Below, piece by piece: positions 34,732-46,800 of a DNA stretch of 64,000 nt (the stretch's first letter is position 1; each line of letters starts with the position of its first letter). The DNA is taken from contig OX388345.1 in assembly GCA_947579665.1 (NCBI GenBank), positions 36,485,849 to 36,549,848 of the forward strand. The letters run 5' to 3'. The position numbers and the translations under genes are program-made. Under the pieces are notes generated by a model. It ran no database searches and was not told where the DNA came from. It saw only the letters and a list, made by a program, of their open reading frames with translations. The stretch comes from Sympetrum striolatum (lineage: Eukaryota > Arthropoda > Insecta > Odonata > Libellulidae).

Positions 34732-34866
34732 AAGTAGTAGTAGTAGTATTGTTAAAAGTGTTTCGACAGCTTGGGTCATATTTCACATTGGCTCCCACCG
34801 GGAATTGAACCCGGGACCGCTTTCACCAAAGGCAAACGCGCTGTCCAAATGACTATCCGGGAGCCC
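34732..34866 (-). repeat. tRNA-derived SINE with tRNA-like 76-nt head
   Basis: On the minus strand the head (34,865-34,790) begins GGCTCCCGGATAGTCATTTG and ends CCGGTGGGAGCC. The 7-bp acceptor-type stem GGCTCCC/GGGAGCC pairs perfectly, and CCGGG-TTCAATT-CCCGG forms a perfect T arm with the B box. The D arm does not pair properly, so this is not a canonical tRNA. The body GACCCAAGCTGTCGAAACAC then ACAATACTACTACTAC ends the element in an ACT-type tail. Relatives are at 28.66 kb and 46.75 kb. Confidence 0.8.
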
Positions 34867-34869
34867 AGG

Positions 34870-36110
34870 TATCAAAGAAATTACCTTTCCCTGCTGTAAG
34901 TTAAAACTCGCATAACGTAAATTGAATCTGAATTTTGGTACGATAAGATACAGCAGCAACTATTTTGTTTGTAGATAAAATAACTCATAAGTCTACCATT
35001 TAGAAAAATGAAACAAAACTCAAATTCCTCGCTGAAAATACATGTAGATATATTTCTATAAAATTTACGGAGATAACCGAGTCGAATAATACGCTCGTAT
35101 GTAAAATCTTGTGAATTTAAGAATTTTAACTTCGGTGGGATGGCTTTATTTCCCAAAATTTACATTTTATATATTTGTATATTCTACTCATGTTTATACA
35201 AAAGCTATACTGTCCAAAGTTTACCACAATACCACCACCACAAGTTGTACCGAGTTTAGTCTCAAAATTTAGCTTTCTCATGTCTGGTTTGTAGAAAAAT
35301 GGAGCCTACTTCGTGAAAAATGGTGCTAGTGATAGAGCATAAAGACTGAGAGAGAAATAAATATTTGGATATACTCCTACCCACAACATAACACTCCTTT
35401 TCCTTAGACCCTCTTCTTTTCTGCTATATATCCTTTAATCCACTCTTCGTTAATCGCCATTGTATCTATCCTCTTTTTCGCCACTTTATATCTATGGAAT
35501 CTATGGCCCCGTTCTACCTTACTTTCACTAAAAATTCCGGCCGGCATGTGCCTCGGCAAACATTTTCTCCACGTTCTCCGAGAATCCCTTCTCCATCGTC
35601 CACGATTGCTTTCCGTTTTCATTCCCGTATCCATAGCAACCTACTTTCAACCCTCCTTTTCCTCCTTCCTCTTCCTACTGTCCAACAGTCCTCACAAAAA
35701 CTGTTCTTATAGTGAAAAAATGTCTTCCATCTCCCCTCTTTCTCCCGTATATCTCCTTTATTCCCTAAGCCAAAGATTCGCGCCCTTCTTTTCTCCTTAA
35801 CCTCTTTATTAGCAAGAAATCAGCGACCTCTTCTTGGGGTTTATTCCGTGATGGTGTTGGCGATGATTGTGCGGAGACTAGGGAAAAAATCGCAATAGTG
35901 AGGAACTAATTTACTCTTTTTCTAGAGACGTTTTTTCTTGATGACTACGGTGATTACTGCTTTGAGTTTTACACTTGTTGCTTATCCTACATCAGCTACT
36001 CTCTTTAAACTATAGACTACATTCATTTTGTTATCATCTTTTGATTATCAATGCCGTTACAGAAGAATTTTAACGGTTTCTTGTTTACGCTGTTTCCTAT
36101 TCAAGCTTCT
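34870..36110. other. no gene; pyrimidine-rich patch
   Basis: AT-rich. From 35,510 to 35,800 the plus strand is pyrimidine-rich and produces overlapping low-complexity frames (35,494-35,712 and 35,546-35,800) that I do not accept as genes. Confidence 0.4.
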
Positions 36111-36224
36111 AGTTTACTCCCGTTTGTTTTAAATCATTTCTAGTGTAACTGTAACTTATCAGTGTTTACTGTGAAGTGTTAACTGCGAATCCTAAAATTT
36201 AGTATTAAATGCTAATAATTTTGG

Positions 36225-36340
36225 TGAAACGCATGACATTCATATGAGTACAACGCTTTTTATTCAAACGAAGCTGCTAATCTTAGCACCTACTTGGTAT
36301 AACGTTTCGGCCGTCTAGCTATCACCATTATCTTCTGACG
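36225..36340 (-). mobile_element. PLE-like terminal fragment inserted in RT relic
   Basis: On the minus strand: GATAATGGTGATAGCTAGAC, GGCCGAAACGTTATACC and TGAATAAAAAGCGTTGTAC, then ATATGAATGTCATGCG. The GGTGATAGC..ACGGCCGAAACGT phrase is typical of PLE terminal regions. Homology to the RT relic on its right stops where this begins, so it seems to truncate that relic. Boundary within about 15 bp. Confidence 0.5.
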
Positions 36341-36345
36341 CAATT

Positions 36346-37330
36346 TTTTTGTGTAAGAAAGTCTCATCAGCAAATTATGTAACCGTTCTCTTTGCATTGT
36401 CTTCTTGGTTTCTAAGGTTGATAAGAAACAAACTCGGTGCTAGGATAATTCCTTGCAAAACACCTAGTGTAAGGTACACATCATTGATTGAAATTCCGTC
36501 CAACACAATTCCTCGAGGTCTGTCTATGAGAAGGTAATTTTGTCCATTCGTGTACTTTTTTGCCAGTCACGTAGCTATTAAGCTTTTATATTTGTTTGAT
36601 AAAGAGCACTGTGCCAAATGCTTTCCTTAAAATCTAGAAAATCTTCGCATGTTCTACCACCGATACCTAATTACTTAGCTACGCCATTCATCAAAAAAGC
36701 TAACTGAGTCTCGCATGACCTACCTTTACGGAAACCATACTAACTCTCAATAACTGCTCCTTTATCAGCAAGAAAGATTATTGTTGAGCTCACTATCACA
36801 TACTGCATTATTTTACAAAAGATCGTATGGAGTGGTTTTGGCCTATATCCATTGGATTTTGAGATACAGCCTTTCTTAGATGCCGGAGCGATCTTTGCTT
36901 AATTCACCGACGTAGGGACGGTACCCTCATGAAATGTTTTCTGATAGAAGTCGAGTTGAAGGGGAGGAAGTTCATTAGTTAAAGTTTTTATGAGAAGGGA
37001 GGGAATACCTTCGGTTCCCGGCACCTCTTTCCTGTCAGTCTATCGCAATAACTTTCTAGTTTTATCATTTCATCACTTGATGGTTCTATCTCCGAATTAA
37101 TATGCATAGTAAAACATTAAGCTGACCATTATCTACGGTGAAAGACTGCTGATGATATTGTTTAAGTGATTTATTTTCCTCCTTCAACTAATTTATGGTG
37201 ATTCCCATTTCACTTATTTGGCTAGGGACAGAAGAATGATCTTCGCGTGTATCACGCACATGTGGCCAAAATTCTTTCTAATCCCCACTTAGTGATTCTA
37301 AAATGTTTGTCAGCACTTTTTATAAAAAGT
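36346..37330 (-). pseudogene. non-LTR reverse transcriptase relic
   Basis: Decoded from three minus-strand frames. ITKWGLE..FWPHVRDTREDHSS (about 37,290-37,220) is the pre-RT linker. GIPPLLIKTL and FHEGTVPTSVN (about 37,000-36,910) and NGYRPKPLHTIFCKIM (about 36,850) follow. GFRKGRSCETQLAFLM (about 36,720), a decayed motif A (about 36,620), VYLTLGVLQGIILAPSLF (about 36,450) and FADETFLHKK (about 36,370) complete the order seen in CR1/Jockey-group RTs. Catalytic FADD is changed to FADE, there are several stops, and frames shift at least twice. The thumb and C-terminus are lost where the PLE-like fragment begins. Confidence 0.85.
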
Positions 37331-37339
37331 CAGACATAC

Positions 37340-37840
37340 TATAAACTGCTGATAAGTATTTAGCTTCCCATTGGAGCATTCTCGTAGATTGGCAGACAGA
37401 ACAAGACTGTGAAAATACTTGTTATCAGTTTACTTTAAGTCTGATTTTTGGTGTATTTACTTCATTATACATCAATTTAACAGCGGCCCTTTCTGTTATT
37501 CGTATCGTTCTTTACCTTAGCTCCAAAACACACAAACCTTGCAACTCTGCGATTAATTTACCACATTCTCTATTTGGATATTTTAGACTCAGCAATTTCG
37601 TTATTTAATGATAATGGCTTTCCATTTTCGACAAGATATTATGAATGCTTAATATTTAGTCTCTGCGGGATTATTTTCGAGTTTTTCAAAGATGTACATA
37701 ATTTTCATATATTTAATATGTTAAAAAATTATCTGATCTCTATTTTAAAGTCTTAACCGATATATCGCTTAATCTACGCAGGCGACCCTTCCATTTTCGT
37801 CTGTTATTTCGGTTATATATATATATATATCTACCATTTT
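37340..37840. other. no gene seen
   Basis: AT-rich; includes a short TA run at 37,816-37,832. Confidence 0.4.
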
Positions 37841-38005
37841 CTGCTTTCAATGTATTTTATTTCATGTGCGGCTTTCTGTCATATTTTTCGCAAATATCCT
37901 CCACCAAGCTCTCTCACCGCAACTCCGTCATCGCTATCCCACCCACACACTAGATTCTATCCCTTATCTGTCATATCTCGCAGGATTTGGGCGCTTTGTG
38001 CAAGT

Positions 38006-38039
38006 CCGCCATCTCGCAGCATCCCGTTGCCACGGCGAC
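38006..38039 (+). promoter_or_regulatory. possible YY1/Pho-like and RFX X-box-like sites
   Basis: CCGCCATCT (38,006-38,014) matches the YY1/Pho core GCCAT in its usual context. GTTGCCACGGCGAC (38,026-38,039) is an imperfect palindrome close to the RFX X-box (GTTGCC plus GGCAAC type, one mismatch). They lie 12 bp apart in a short GC-richer patch within an otherwise pyrimidine-rich region. Single motif matches occur by chance. Confidence 0.25.
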
Positions 38040-38079
38040 CTCTTTCCTTTCAACATAAACTCGCCCGTCTGACCCCCAT

Positions 38080-40415
38080 ATAACCCTTCCTCTTCTTTCT
38101 CCTTCATCTTTCCTTCACCTTCACCTTCGTATCAGATATCCCTTTCTCAGTGACTATGCCCATCATATTCTATATCCACTTTTCCCGCAAATTTCGCTCG
38201 GATGTCTATTCCTCTATGGCTCCCTATTTCCTTATCCCTTATCTTTCTCTCTTTCTGGGTTTCTTCCTTCTATTTCTTCTTCTTTCGTGGGTACTCATTT
38301 CCACTTTTCCTTGTCACTTATCCCTCTGACTTCTGTAAAACTTTCTATCAAATCCATTTCCAAATATTTGATTTTCCTTCGCATACCCGAACAAGAAACT
38401 TTTCCCCCGCAATTTTTCCTCTCCGAGCACATTTGCGACCGCGTTTGTGTGCGTCCACACCTTTAGCTCACTTTTCTGTTTAAGGAGTGGGTGAATAACC
38501 CACGCGAAGTCAAGGGTCACTGTACCTTTTATCTTGTTAGATCGCTGGTGGTGTGGTAGCAATGCGAAGTTTTCGTTTTCGTTCGAAAGCAGCTTCTTGT
38601 AACAGTTATGAGATTACGAATTTATGATTCAGATTCTCAAATAGTTTTATTAAGTTAAATATGATTAATTTTTGCTACTGTTCTACTTTGAGTGTAATTT
38701 TACGCTAAGGTGGATTTAATTTTTGAAATGTTTAATTTTACTTACATTCTATTTAATAAATTTTAGTAAACGGCTTATATGTATTAGTACCACCATATAA
38801 ATGATTATTTATGTTCTATTTTATGTGTCCTGACCTTTATTCAAGAAATTAATACAAAATCATATTAACTTGAGCGGATTGAATGAAATTTGGGAAAATA
38901 CGGATGAAATAGGATGAGTTAAACGGTTTGTTGTTGCCTACGAAACGAATTGCTATTAATTAATTCTTAGGTCTAAGATTAATTCAGCAATATGTTTAAG
39001 GATATATGATCGAGCTTGAGTTGTGTTGTGACAGAAAGCAATAGGAATAATGTACACAAAATAAGAATAATTAATAAGTAACAGCATTTGTACTTGTTGA
39101 GTATTATATGATAATTTTTGTAGCATTTGGGGTAATAAATTGGGGTTAATAAATAATTCATAAATATGTGATCATTATGAAAAACAATTTACATAACAAT
39201 AGGTCAGGGATTCAGTATTTTGAAATTAAGAATGAGTAGCATGTACGCATGCAAAACAGTGTCTTTCTTCTTTAATTGAATCTGTGCATTTCTTAATCTT
39301 ATCTTTTTTTTAATTATAGACTCAAGAACGTATACCATTTTTTCTTTGTATAATTAACATATAGCTCAATATGGTGAGATGGGAATAAAATAATTCATTT
39401 ATAACAGGAGAGAAAGAAAGAGAGCGTTTTTTTAGCTTAACCTTATAAATCTGGAGCATTTATCAACACTTGAGGACTAAAATAAATGACTCAAGTCCTC
39501 AATCATTTCGTTTCTCGCCAATCTCCTTTCAAGTCTTAAGCTTCTTATATGTTTACAATTTTCTCGCTCTCCGTTCTTTCATCTGCTCTTTTTTACCACA
39601 TTTAATCTTCTCGTTTCATATCTCTTTTCCGCAGTTTGTTTTTATATCAATTGCCAGCACGCCGCGGGTAAACTGTGCAATTATCCTGAGCAGATTTTAT
39701 CATTTCCATTAATTCGAAAGGATTCCCTATTCATTTCTGTCTTATCGATCTTTTTTTCACTCTACTTCTGCAATGGAAAAATTAAAGACGCATATGCTAT
39801 TCTGAAGTAAGTTGAAAGATAATATGGCCCTGCTAGGTGTGCAAACCACCTAAACTACTTATAATTATTATCTATGTTACTTTTGGTAATGATCAATACG
39901 ATAAACTTAAATACTGATACATAGAAGAACAATGCTTCAAATAATAAAGCTGTTCATTCACTAATCTGGTCAAATTTACTCTGCTACTGGACTGAATTTT
40001 GCTTTTGTCTGCTTTTCTTTATGACAGTTTAATCTTTTAACAATACTGCTTGCTTTCTATCTTTAAGGTAAAGATACTCATAAAACCGTTCTCTCTAATA
40101 ATTATCAGTTAGTGTGCTAATATGTAATAATATTATTATATATAATAATATATCTCAATCGCTCAGTTGTTTCTGTTTGCAATTCTTATGCACGTCATTA
40201 AACGTATTAAAATGCACCTCTTTTATGACGCATTTAGCTTAGACTTACAAGACTTTTTATTTTCTTAGTTGGATATTCAAATGATTTTTCCCATTCATAG
40301 AATTCATTATTCATTATGAGCCTCCCTGATGGAGGAAATTATAAACTTTTCAGATAAACACATGCATAAATGCATATAATTAAAATTAAAACATATTTAG
40401 ACCGTTCCATAAGAT
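38080..40415. other. no gene; pyrimidine-rich then AT-rich
   Basis: From 38,080 to 38,480 the plus strand is CT-rich (TTCCTCTTCTTTCTCC), making the 93-codon frame at 38,202-38,483. The remainder is AT-rich, with no feature recognised. Confidence 0.4.
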
Positions 40416-40424
40416 GAGCTGAGT

Positions 40425-40515
40425 TGGTTAGAATACCCAATACGAAAGTGGAAGATCCCAGTATTCAAGTCCCATTGTTGCTTCCATTCACCCTATGAGG
40501 AATAATATCTCTCTT
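40425..40515 (+). repeat. tRNA-derived SINE head
   Basis: A-box-like TGAGCTGAGTTGGTTAGAAT and a B-box-like CAGTATTCAAGTCCC at tRNA-like spacing, with AGTGGAAGATC between. Both boxes are diverged. Confidence 0.5.
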
Positions 40516-40879
40516 GGAATTAATTCTATTATTTGAAGATATTTTCAAGAGATCGGGTTCAATAAAACATGTTAGTGGATAGTATCCGTTGATGATGTTC
40601 AATTCCATGAAATCAGGTAAAAAGAACGGCGATGAAAATATTAACAGAAGAATACCACAGCAAACGAACTAATATGCTTAACTTGATGAATTTTTCATGA
40701 ACGTAAATATACTGCTACTGTAATAGTCTGTCGGTGTATTCCATCTTTTTACTTCATTCAGAATGTTTTCATTTTAAGGAGTGACCATCTTTCGTGCTAA
40801 AAATTGATTAACTCTTGGCTGTGAGTGCAAGTCTCGAATTTGTCACTACAAAATCGTCCCCATGGTGTCCAATGCTAGC

Positions 40880-41010
40880 CCCTGATTCCCGTAAAATGGT
40901 TTATCCTGCTAACCTAGTGACTCTGAGGCCCCCGGTTCGAATCCCGTTCAAGGCCATGGATGTTTGTGTTCGTGGGATTCAGGTTGCTTGCACGAATGAT
41001 CCGCATAGAC
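40880..41010 (+). repeat. tRNA-derived SINE
   Basis: CCTGCTAACCTAGTGACTC (A-box-like) then CCCCGGTTCGAATCCCG (excellent B box), followed by GGCCATGGATGTTTGTGTTC, shared with the element at 1.0 kb. The 71-codon frame across it (40,815-41,030) is not a gene. Confidence 0.6.
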
Positions 41011-41014
41011 TAAT

Positions 41015-43225
41015 ATTGACCCAAAGTTAAGCCCCGCTCGTCAATATTACTGCATTTCCACTTTCCCCTTTCGGTCATATATTTCCCTATCTCCGATTCG
41101 CCTACTCTTCCTTTCCTCACAATCAACTCCCTTCTCTCGCTCAAACATCCCTTTCCGAAAGCGTATTGATTTCCTGGTGCAAGGGGGTTAGTCGGAGGGG
41201 AGAGAAGGAAGGGGTGAAATGTTAAGGGGGAAGAAAGGGGATGGAATTCCTCCGAAGTTGTCCCTCCGCTACCTCCAGGCACTCTTTATCCCCCTATCAT
41301 TCTCCTTTCCTCATCTCCCGGGCATCCTAAACACAAGTACCTCTGAAGGTGCGCGACGCCTTTGGCTGTGGGGAGGTCGAACGGGGGGAGGTTATCAAGG
41401 TGACGAGTTTTCTTAAAAGTTATCTATCTCTCCTCGTCTTGATGTCCCTTGGGATGGTCTTATGAAATGGAGACGTATTTTCATTCGTATTTTTGGAGAT
41501 TCTGTATTGCTGTACGTCTCTGCTCATGTTTGAGGTTGGGTTGTATCCTTTGAACAAGTTGGTCTTTGGTACGAGAAAAGTTTTGGTTAAGATAAGCGGA
41601 TACATATCTAATTGTACCATTGACTTTGATTTATGATGGTAATGACATATTTTTATGCTATCCGAATAATTCATTATAGTTTGACGAAGGATTTATTAAT
41701 GTGGATACGTAATATGCTCTCTTTGTAGCGAAACACAAGTTTTTACAAATGAAAAAGATTAATTTCTTATTTTAATCACTACATAAATTAATAAAAACAT
41801 CATCGAAACACGATCGAAAATAAGAAACATGTATTAAAAGACTACGATTTGTACTATTGAGTGTTGACTTTATACTTCACAAATAATTGCTATGATATTT
41901 AAAATATTTTCTGCGTATTTTAACGGCTAATGTCTTAATTTCTGTTGAAGTTAAATTATTGCTCAATCTGGAAGTTATTACTTGAAAACTACAATAGAAA
42001 AATCAACTAAACAAAGGCTACAACCAGAAAAATTATTCATTGCCTCCCTAAGCAATGTATTGTACTTTTATTCAAAAACTTATCTTATCTGTCTTATATC
42101 TTGACTACAAAATCTCCCAATTTTCGTGTTCTATCAACATAATAAGATTGATATACTATAATATATATATAATATATATACTATAATATATATACAATAA
42201 TATTTTATAAATTGAAAAAATCCCATTTTCCCGTTCTCTTGCATTCCTTCGATCATATCTCTTATTCATATCTCCTCCACAAAATCTCTAATCAAATATC
42301 TTTTAACCCAATTAGCATTCATCTTTCGCAGCCCTTCTATATTACACATTGTGGTTCAAAGGTCGTTTTAAGTCGTAATGAACAGATGATGGAGTCTTAA
42401 CATCTCCACTAGACTATATTTCATTTTTCTCGGGTTCCCTTTCTCTTGCTTTTTTCACCCTCGTTCTTCATTTCTTTCTCCGGATGCTTTATCCCTCAGG
42501 ATAGGAAGAGGATGTGGAACACAGAGCTCTTCCCCTTCATCTTTAATTTTTTAATTTCCCTTCCTCCGCCTTCTTTACCTTAACGGCCATTTCCGAATTT
42601 TATCCGAGCGCTTTATTAATTCCCTTGATATTCCTTCCCTCCTTTTTTGACCTTTTAGGCTTGACGAACGCCAACGCTTTGCATATATTATTGCCAAAGG
42701 AATGCGATCTCACGGACGCTAAATTATGTGTTATCGCGCTCCTTGTATTTACCGCGGTTTATCGGGTTTCCAGGAGACATCGTGTATTTTTTTAGCTCTT
42801 TATTAACAACCTGAGGATTTCATATCTTCCCCTTAAAATGCTGCCAAGGTTTTCTTCCATATCTCATTCTCGATTTTCCAGCTCTACCTTAACCAAGCAG
42901 ATTCATGAGCAACCTTTGAACGGAACAAAAAATTCGAGAGCTTTGTGCAAATTTATCGGAATCCTGTTCAAATTATTTACGTTAAAAACCCTGTATAGAG
43001 TACTAAATTATTTCCGTTAATGGATGTTTATAAAATTTGTCTATTATTAATCTTCCAAAATCAGTTGTTATAATTATCAGCTTGCCTTGTGTAATATGCC
43101 ACAATGAATTGTTTTTACAAAGATGCTGCGAAAGATTCATGTATCTGAACCCATTGGTCGTGGTAAGAATATTGAATAGATTGAAAAACTATCGTAAATA
43201 AGCTTTTGAAGATAAGATATTTTCA
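41015..43225. other. no gene; one CpG-richer patch
   Basis: Mixed to AT-rich. Around 42,580-42,780 the DNA has preserved CpGs and looks non-repetitive (GCGATCTCACGGACGC, TTACCGCGGTTTATCGGG); it may be a conserved non-coding element. Short frames at 41,010-41,416 have no support. Confidence 0.35.
42151..42203. repeat. AT-only simple repeat
   Basis: ATATACTATAATATATATAT units repeated, almost pure A and T. Confidence 0.85.
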
Positions 43226-43238
43226 CGTAAGTCCTAGT

Positions 43239-43385
43239 TAGATGTTTAAAATCTCCAATTGACAAAGAACGGAGATCCTTTCCTGGTTTCTCCGTATACC
43301 GGTGAAGGAGGTGAGGAACGCCGAGGATGGAGATCTTAAAACTCTAATACATTAACATGCCTGTTCTAAATTTTCTTTATTTCCA
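43239..43385 (-). mobile_element. foldback element, TAAAGAAAG family, 11-bp TSD
   Basis: Flanked by TAAGTCCTAGT (43,228-43,238 and 43,386-43,396). On the minus strand it starts with the head AAATAAAGAAAATTTAGAAC, then TTAGAGTTTTAAGATCTCC, GGCGTTCCTC and ACCGGTATACGG, with shortened inverted arms. It is the smallest and most rearranged of the three copies in the window, and is opposite in orientation to those at 22.6 and 50.4 kb. Confidence 0.78.
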
Positions 43386-43399
43386 TAAGTCCTAGTATT

Positions 43400-44280
43400 T
43401 AGGTATCACACCTTATTAAGAAACCATTTTTCATACATAACAAACAGCCCGAATAACTGCAACCTCTAATTACACAAATGTTGTACAATTGCCTACTCAC
43501 CAGGATAAATTTACCTTTCCATATTTCGTGGATATGGCTGTCCAGGAGGATTTTCCGAGGAGTCTGCATAACGAATATTGTCAGCCGCGTAGGACCACTA
43601 GGAAACATTTTTAACAGAAAACCCCTCTTTTTAAGGAAAACTTTTAATACAACTTTGCAAACGGGTAGTTTGAAAGCTCATACTCATTTTGTTATCCTTA
43701 TAAACTAGTCATTTGCACAATTAGAAACTTTTCCAGTGGATCTTTATTTGTATATTTAGATCCTGTTGACAGTTATTTAATATGAACTCAATTTGCAACG
43801 TTATTTTCTACGAAAAATTCAGTAGATTATTTAATTTTATAATTTAATTAGTTTTATGATTGCCTTTCTTCTTCGTTTGAGATAAGTGTGGTAACTCTGG
43901 TGAAAAAGAACGTTTGATAAAAACCAAATGTTGGCGTAAGCCAGAGACGAAGGTCGTAAGAGCAGAGTTCGTTATTGAAACCGAGCCAAGCAATTAGCAG
44001 TCTCTACGAGGCGGTGCATGGAGTGCTTTCCCACTGAATTGAAACAGAAAAATTTACGATTGTATCGAAGTAACGTTGGAGGGAACTGTGAAAAGTTTCA
44101 AGAGACATTCTTGGGGTTAAAGGAAACATCGAGTAAAGATGTTACAGGTTGCCATTCTTATTCCAATTCCAGTAGTAAAATTTCCACATGAAATTAATCT
44201 ACCTCAGTTGAAAAGACATAGGAAAATGTTGACTGGGAAGGAAGATGCACTAATTTCTTGACAGTTGATATTTCTGTAAC
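43400..44280. other. no gene seen
   Basis: Overlapping short frames at 43,399-43,708 on both strands; no motif. Confidence 0.4.
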
Positions 44281-44284
44281 AGTT

Positions 44285-44550
44285 ATAATAATAATAATAA
44301 TAATAAAATGACTTAATTTAGGTCGAGATTGAGACTATAATGCCTCTTCTTACATCTAACCCTTCGTCGTATAAATGTAAAAAAGAGATTGAAAGATATT
44401 GAGAGACCTTGGAAAAAAAGAACAAAGAAGAAATTTACTTTGTGGTTTAAAAAAAACTTAAAGTAAGAGCTTAGGAAAAAATTCCACTGTAGGAAAACAC
44501 CCACAAGAAGGGGGCGTGAAAAACCTGTGAAATCTACAGACAGGAAAACT
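44285..44550 (-). repeat. interspersed repeat, (TTA)n-tailed, copy 2
   Basis: Minus-strand copy of the 26.3-kb repeat: CAGGTTTTTCACGCCCCCTT, CCTACAGTGGAATTTTTTCC, GGGTTAGATGTAAGAAGAGG, ATAGTCTCAATCTCGACC and a TTA microsatellite tail (44,285-44,306). The 100-codon frame on this strand is an accident of T-rich sequence. Confidence 0.75.
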
Positions 44551-44619
44551 TTATTTAGCGATGAAATCAGATTAAATGAAATTTTAAAGACAAGTAGACA
44601 TATCAATAGTATCATACAA

Positions 44620-46730
44620 GTTATAGGAATATCCGATGCGAATATTTTCTTGCTTGTACGTTTATCGTCGTTTTCTCCTATGAAAACCTCATACTAATCT
44701 GCTAATTCGGGTTGCTTAGTGTTAAAATTGGACATTTATATTTTAAATTAATTTTAAATTTAATAATTTTAAACCTACTTATACATAAATTCAACATTAG
44801 AATTTGTGATCCGACTTTGAATTTGTTTGCATTCGGACAGCTGTTTCGTATTTTTGAAATTAGCGATTATGAATTGCCTAAGCAACATCATAGTAAGAGA
44901 ACCTTTTGTAGAGTATCATCGCTGAAGATATTTTCAATGAGCTATAGGATCCATGAATCATAATCTATTTTCCAAGCATAATAGATGATAATTACCCTGA
45001 GTATTGCTGAACTGATAAATAATCTTCCTTATTTCAACAATGCTTACAAGATCTGTAATATTAAAATTATACATGTATATTTTAAATATAACTCATGCAT
45101 AAAGTAATAATTAGAATCCACATTTTAACATTGAATTCTTTTTTATTCGGACAGATGTTTCGTATTTTGAATAATCACGAGTTATCATAGTTGAATCAAC
45201 GTAAGAGGACTCTTTGCATAGTATTTTTCGCTGAAAATATTTTATGTAGGACTGATGAATCGTACTTTATATCTCGATTATAATAAAATATAATGATCAT
45301 AAGAAGTTAGATTCCTATTAAAATGTATTCTTTCGCAGTTGATGGTCTGTATTTACCGCTTTAACTACCATTTTAATCAATTCCGGTATGTGTTGAAATA
45401 ATAGTTTTCCTAAGACATCTGAGTTAATCAATATCTTATTACTAAAGTGAAAAAAATAAATTAACATAATAGAATTCGTTTTATAAGCGATAATTTTGCT
45501 CTAATTTTGAAGTAAATCTGATAAATTAGAAAATGATTTGAATGGGTAAAACCCAAAATAAAAAACCCGAGAAAATGGATTTGACATTGTGTAGAAAGTT
45601 CGCTGTATTCCTAATTAACCACTGTTAAAATGGAATCTCGAGCCTTTCTTTGAATTAATTTTCATTCGCTGATTTGCATACTTAGCTAAAAATGGGAACT
45701 CATTAAATTAAAGCACTTCGTCAAACTAGGTCATCTGATTTATGGGTCCACTTTTTCTTTCGAATAAACTTGATGGAATTGGTCAAAATACCTAAAGTGG
45801 TCCTACCAAGTCGCAGGAATTGGCCATCAATCACGGGACATAAACAATAAAAGGTAAAAAGTTCGTCGAATCATCAAATAAAAGTATCGTAGAGGAAAAA
45901 TCAATTAAGAGCCTCGGTCTAGACCTCAACGGAACGCGAAATCCTGGGTCGAGAATGGAAACGGATGGTGTTCCATTTACGGCAGCACATGCTGACGGCT
46001 CACGATTAAAAGTTGTAAGCGAAGCAAAAAGGAAATTCGGGAGGAAGCTTCCTCTCCATTACGCCGGGATATTATCAGGCGATACGTCAACGACGTAGAT
46101 CAAAATTAAATTCCCGCATTTTTTCCACGGGTAAGGAAAGGGAGCCTGCTTTACATGTAATGATACCAATCAAAATCAGGGCCCGAGGCGGGGAAGGAAA
46201 AATAAAAGTCGGATTGATCGAAGACCGCTTCTTTATTTTTGGGGAATTCTTTAGTTCTAATCCAGTGTAGTGTCTAAAAGCGCTAAATGTATTTTGAAAG
46301 ATGGGTGTATTTTTGTTGACAAAATGCATTGATAAGTATATTGTAGAGGTTTTTAGATTTCAAATAATACATGTATTTGGTACCTTAAATCTTTAAATCG
46401 TCACCGACTTTCTTCGATGAACGTGCCCAGCGTTTTAATTTTATCTTTGAATGGTAGAAGCTACTTTAACACTTATAATATTTGTGTACTTATATACTAT
46501 ATATGTGGATGTATTATTTACATACATTATGCTTATGGTGTTACATTTTGAAATGAAAGCGAAGAATTGAATGAATAGTATCATCATATAAGTAATTTGC
46601 TTGAAAGTGCTGCAATACAAAGTTATAGTATGCTCGATGTAATTGCTTATCTACTGATTTTATTTCAATGTGCACTACTCTTATAAAAATCTAATATCGC
46701 CGTTTCTATTATTTATTTAGATGCTATTTC
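44620..46730. other. no gene seen
   Basis: AT-rich with a somewhat GC-richer patch at 45,900-46,220. No supported exon. Confidence 0.4.
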
Positions 46731-46734
46731 GTTA

Positions 46735-46800
46735 GGGGTATTGATATTAATATTCTTAAAAGTGCTTCGATAGCTTATGTCATTTCTCACCTAAAGACAA
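46735..46800 (-). repeat. SINE tail remnant, GGGCTCCCGG family
   Basis: TTCTTAAAAGTGCTTCGATA then GCTTATGTCATTTCTCACC aligns with TTGTTAAAAGTGTTTCGACA then GCTTGGGTCATATTTCAC of the SINE at 34.73 kb, same orientation. The tRNA-like head is gone. Confidence 0.5.

Noticed and set aside
34790..34865. Functional tRNA gene
   Set aside because: Acceptor stem and T arm pair, but the D and anticodon arms do not fold normally. The sequence continues into a repeat body with relatives elsewhere in the window.
36349..36537. 62-residue plus-strand open frame
   Set aside because: It is antisense to the decayed reverse transcriptase at 36.3-37.3 kb.
38202..38483. 93-residue plus-strand frame rich in Phe, Leu and Ser
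   Set aside because: Pyrimidine-rich low-complexity DNA produces it; no signal peptide logic or homology.
40815..41030. 71-residue plus-strand open frame
   Set aside because: It is covered by a SINE whose polymerase III B box lies inside the frame.
44313..44615. 100-residue hydrophobic minus-strand protein resembling a membrane protein
   Set aside because: It falls inside the (TTA)n-tailed repeat; T-rich DNA reads as Phe and Leu.
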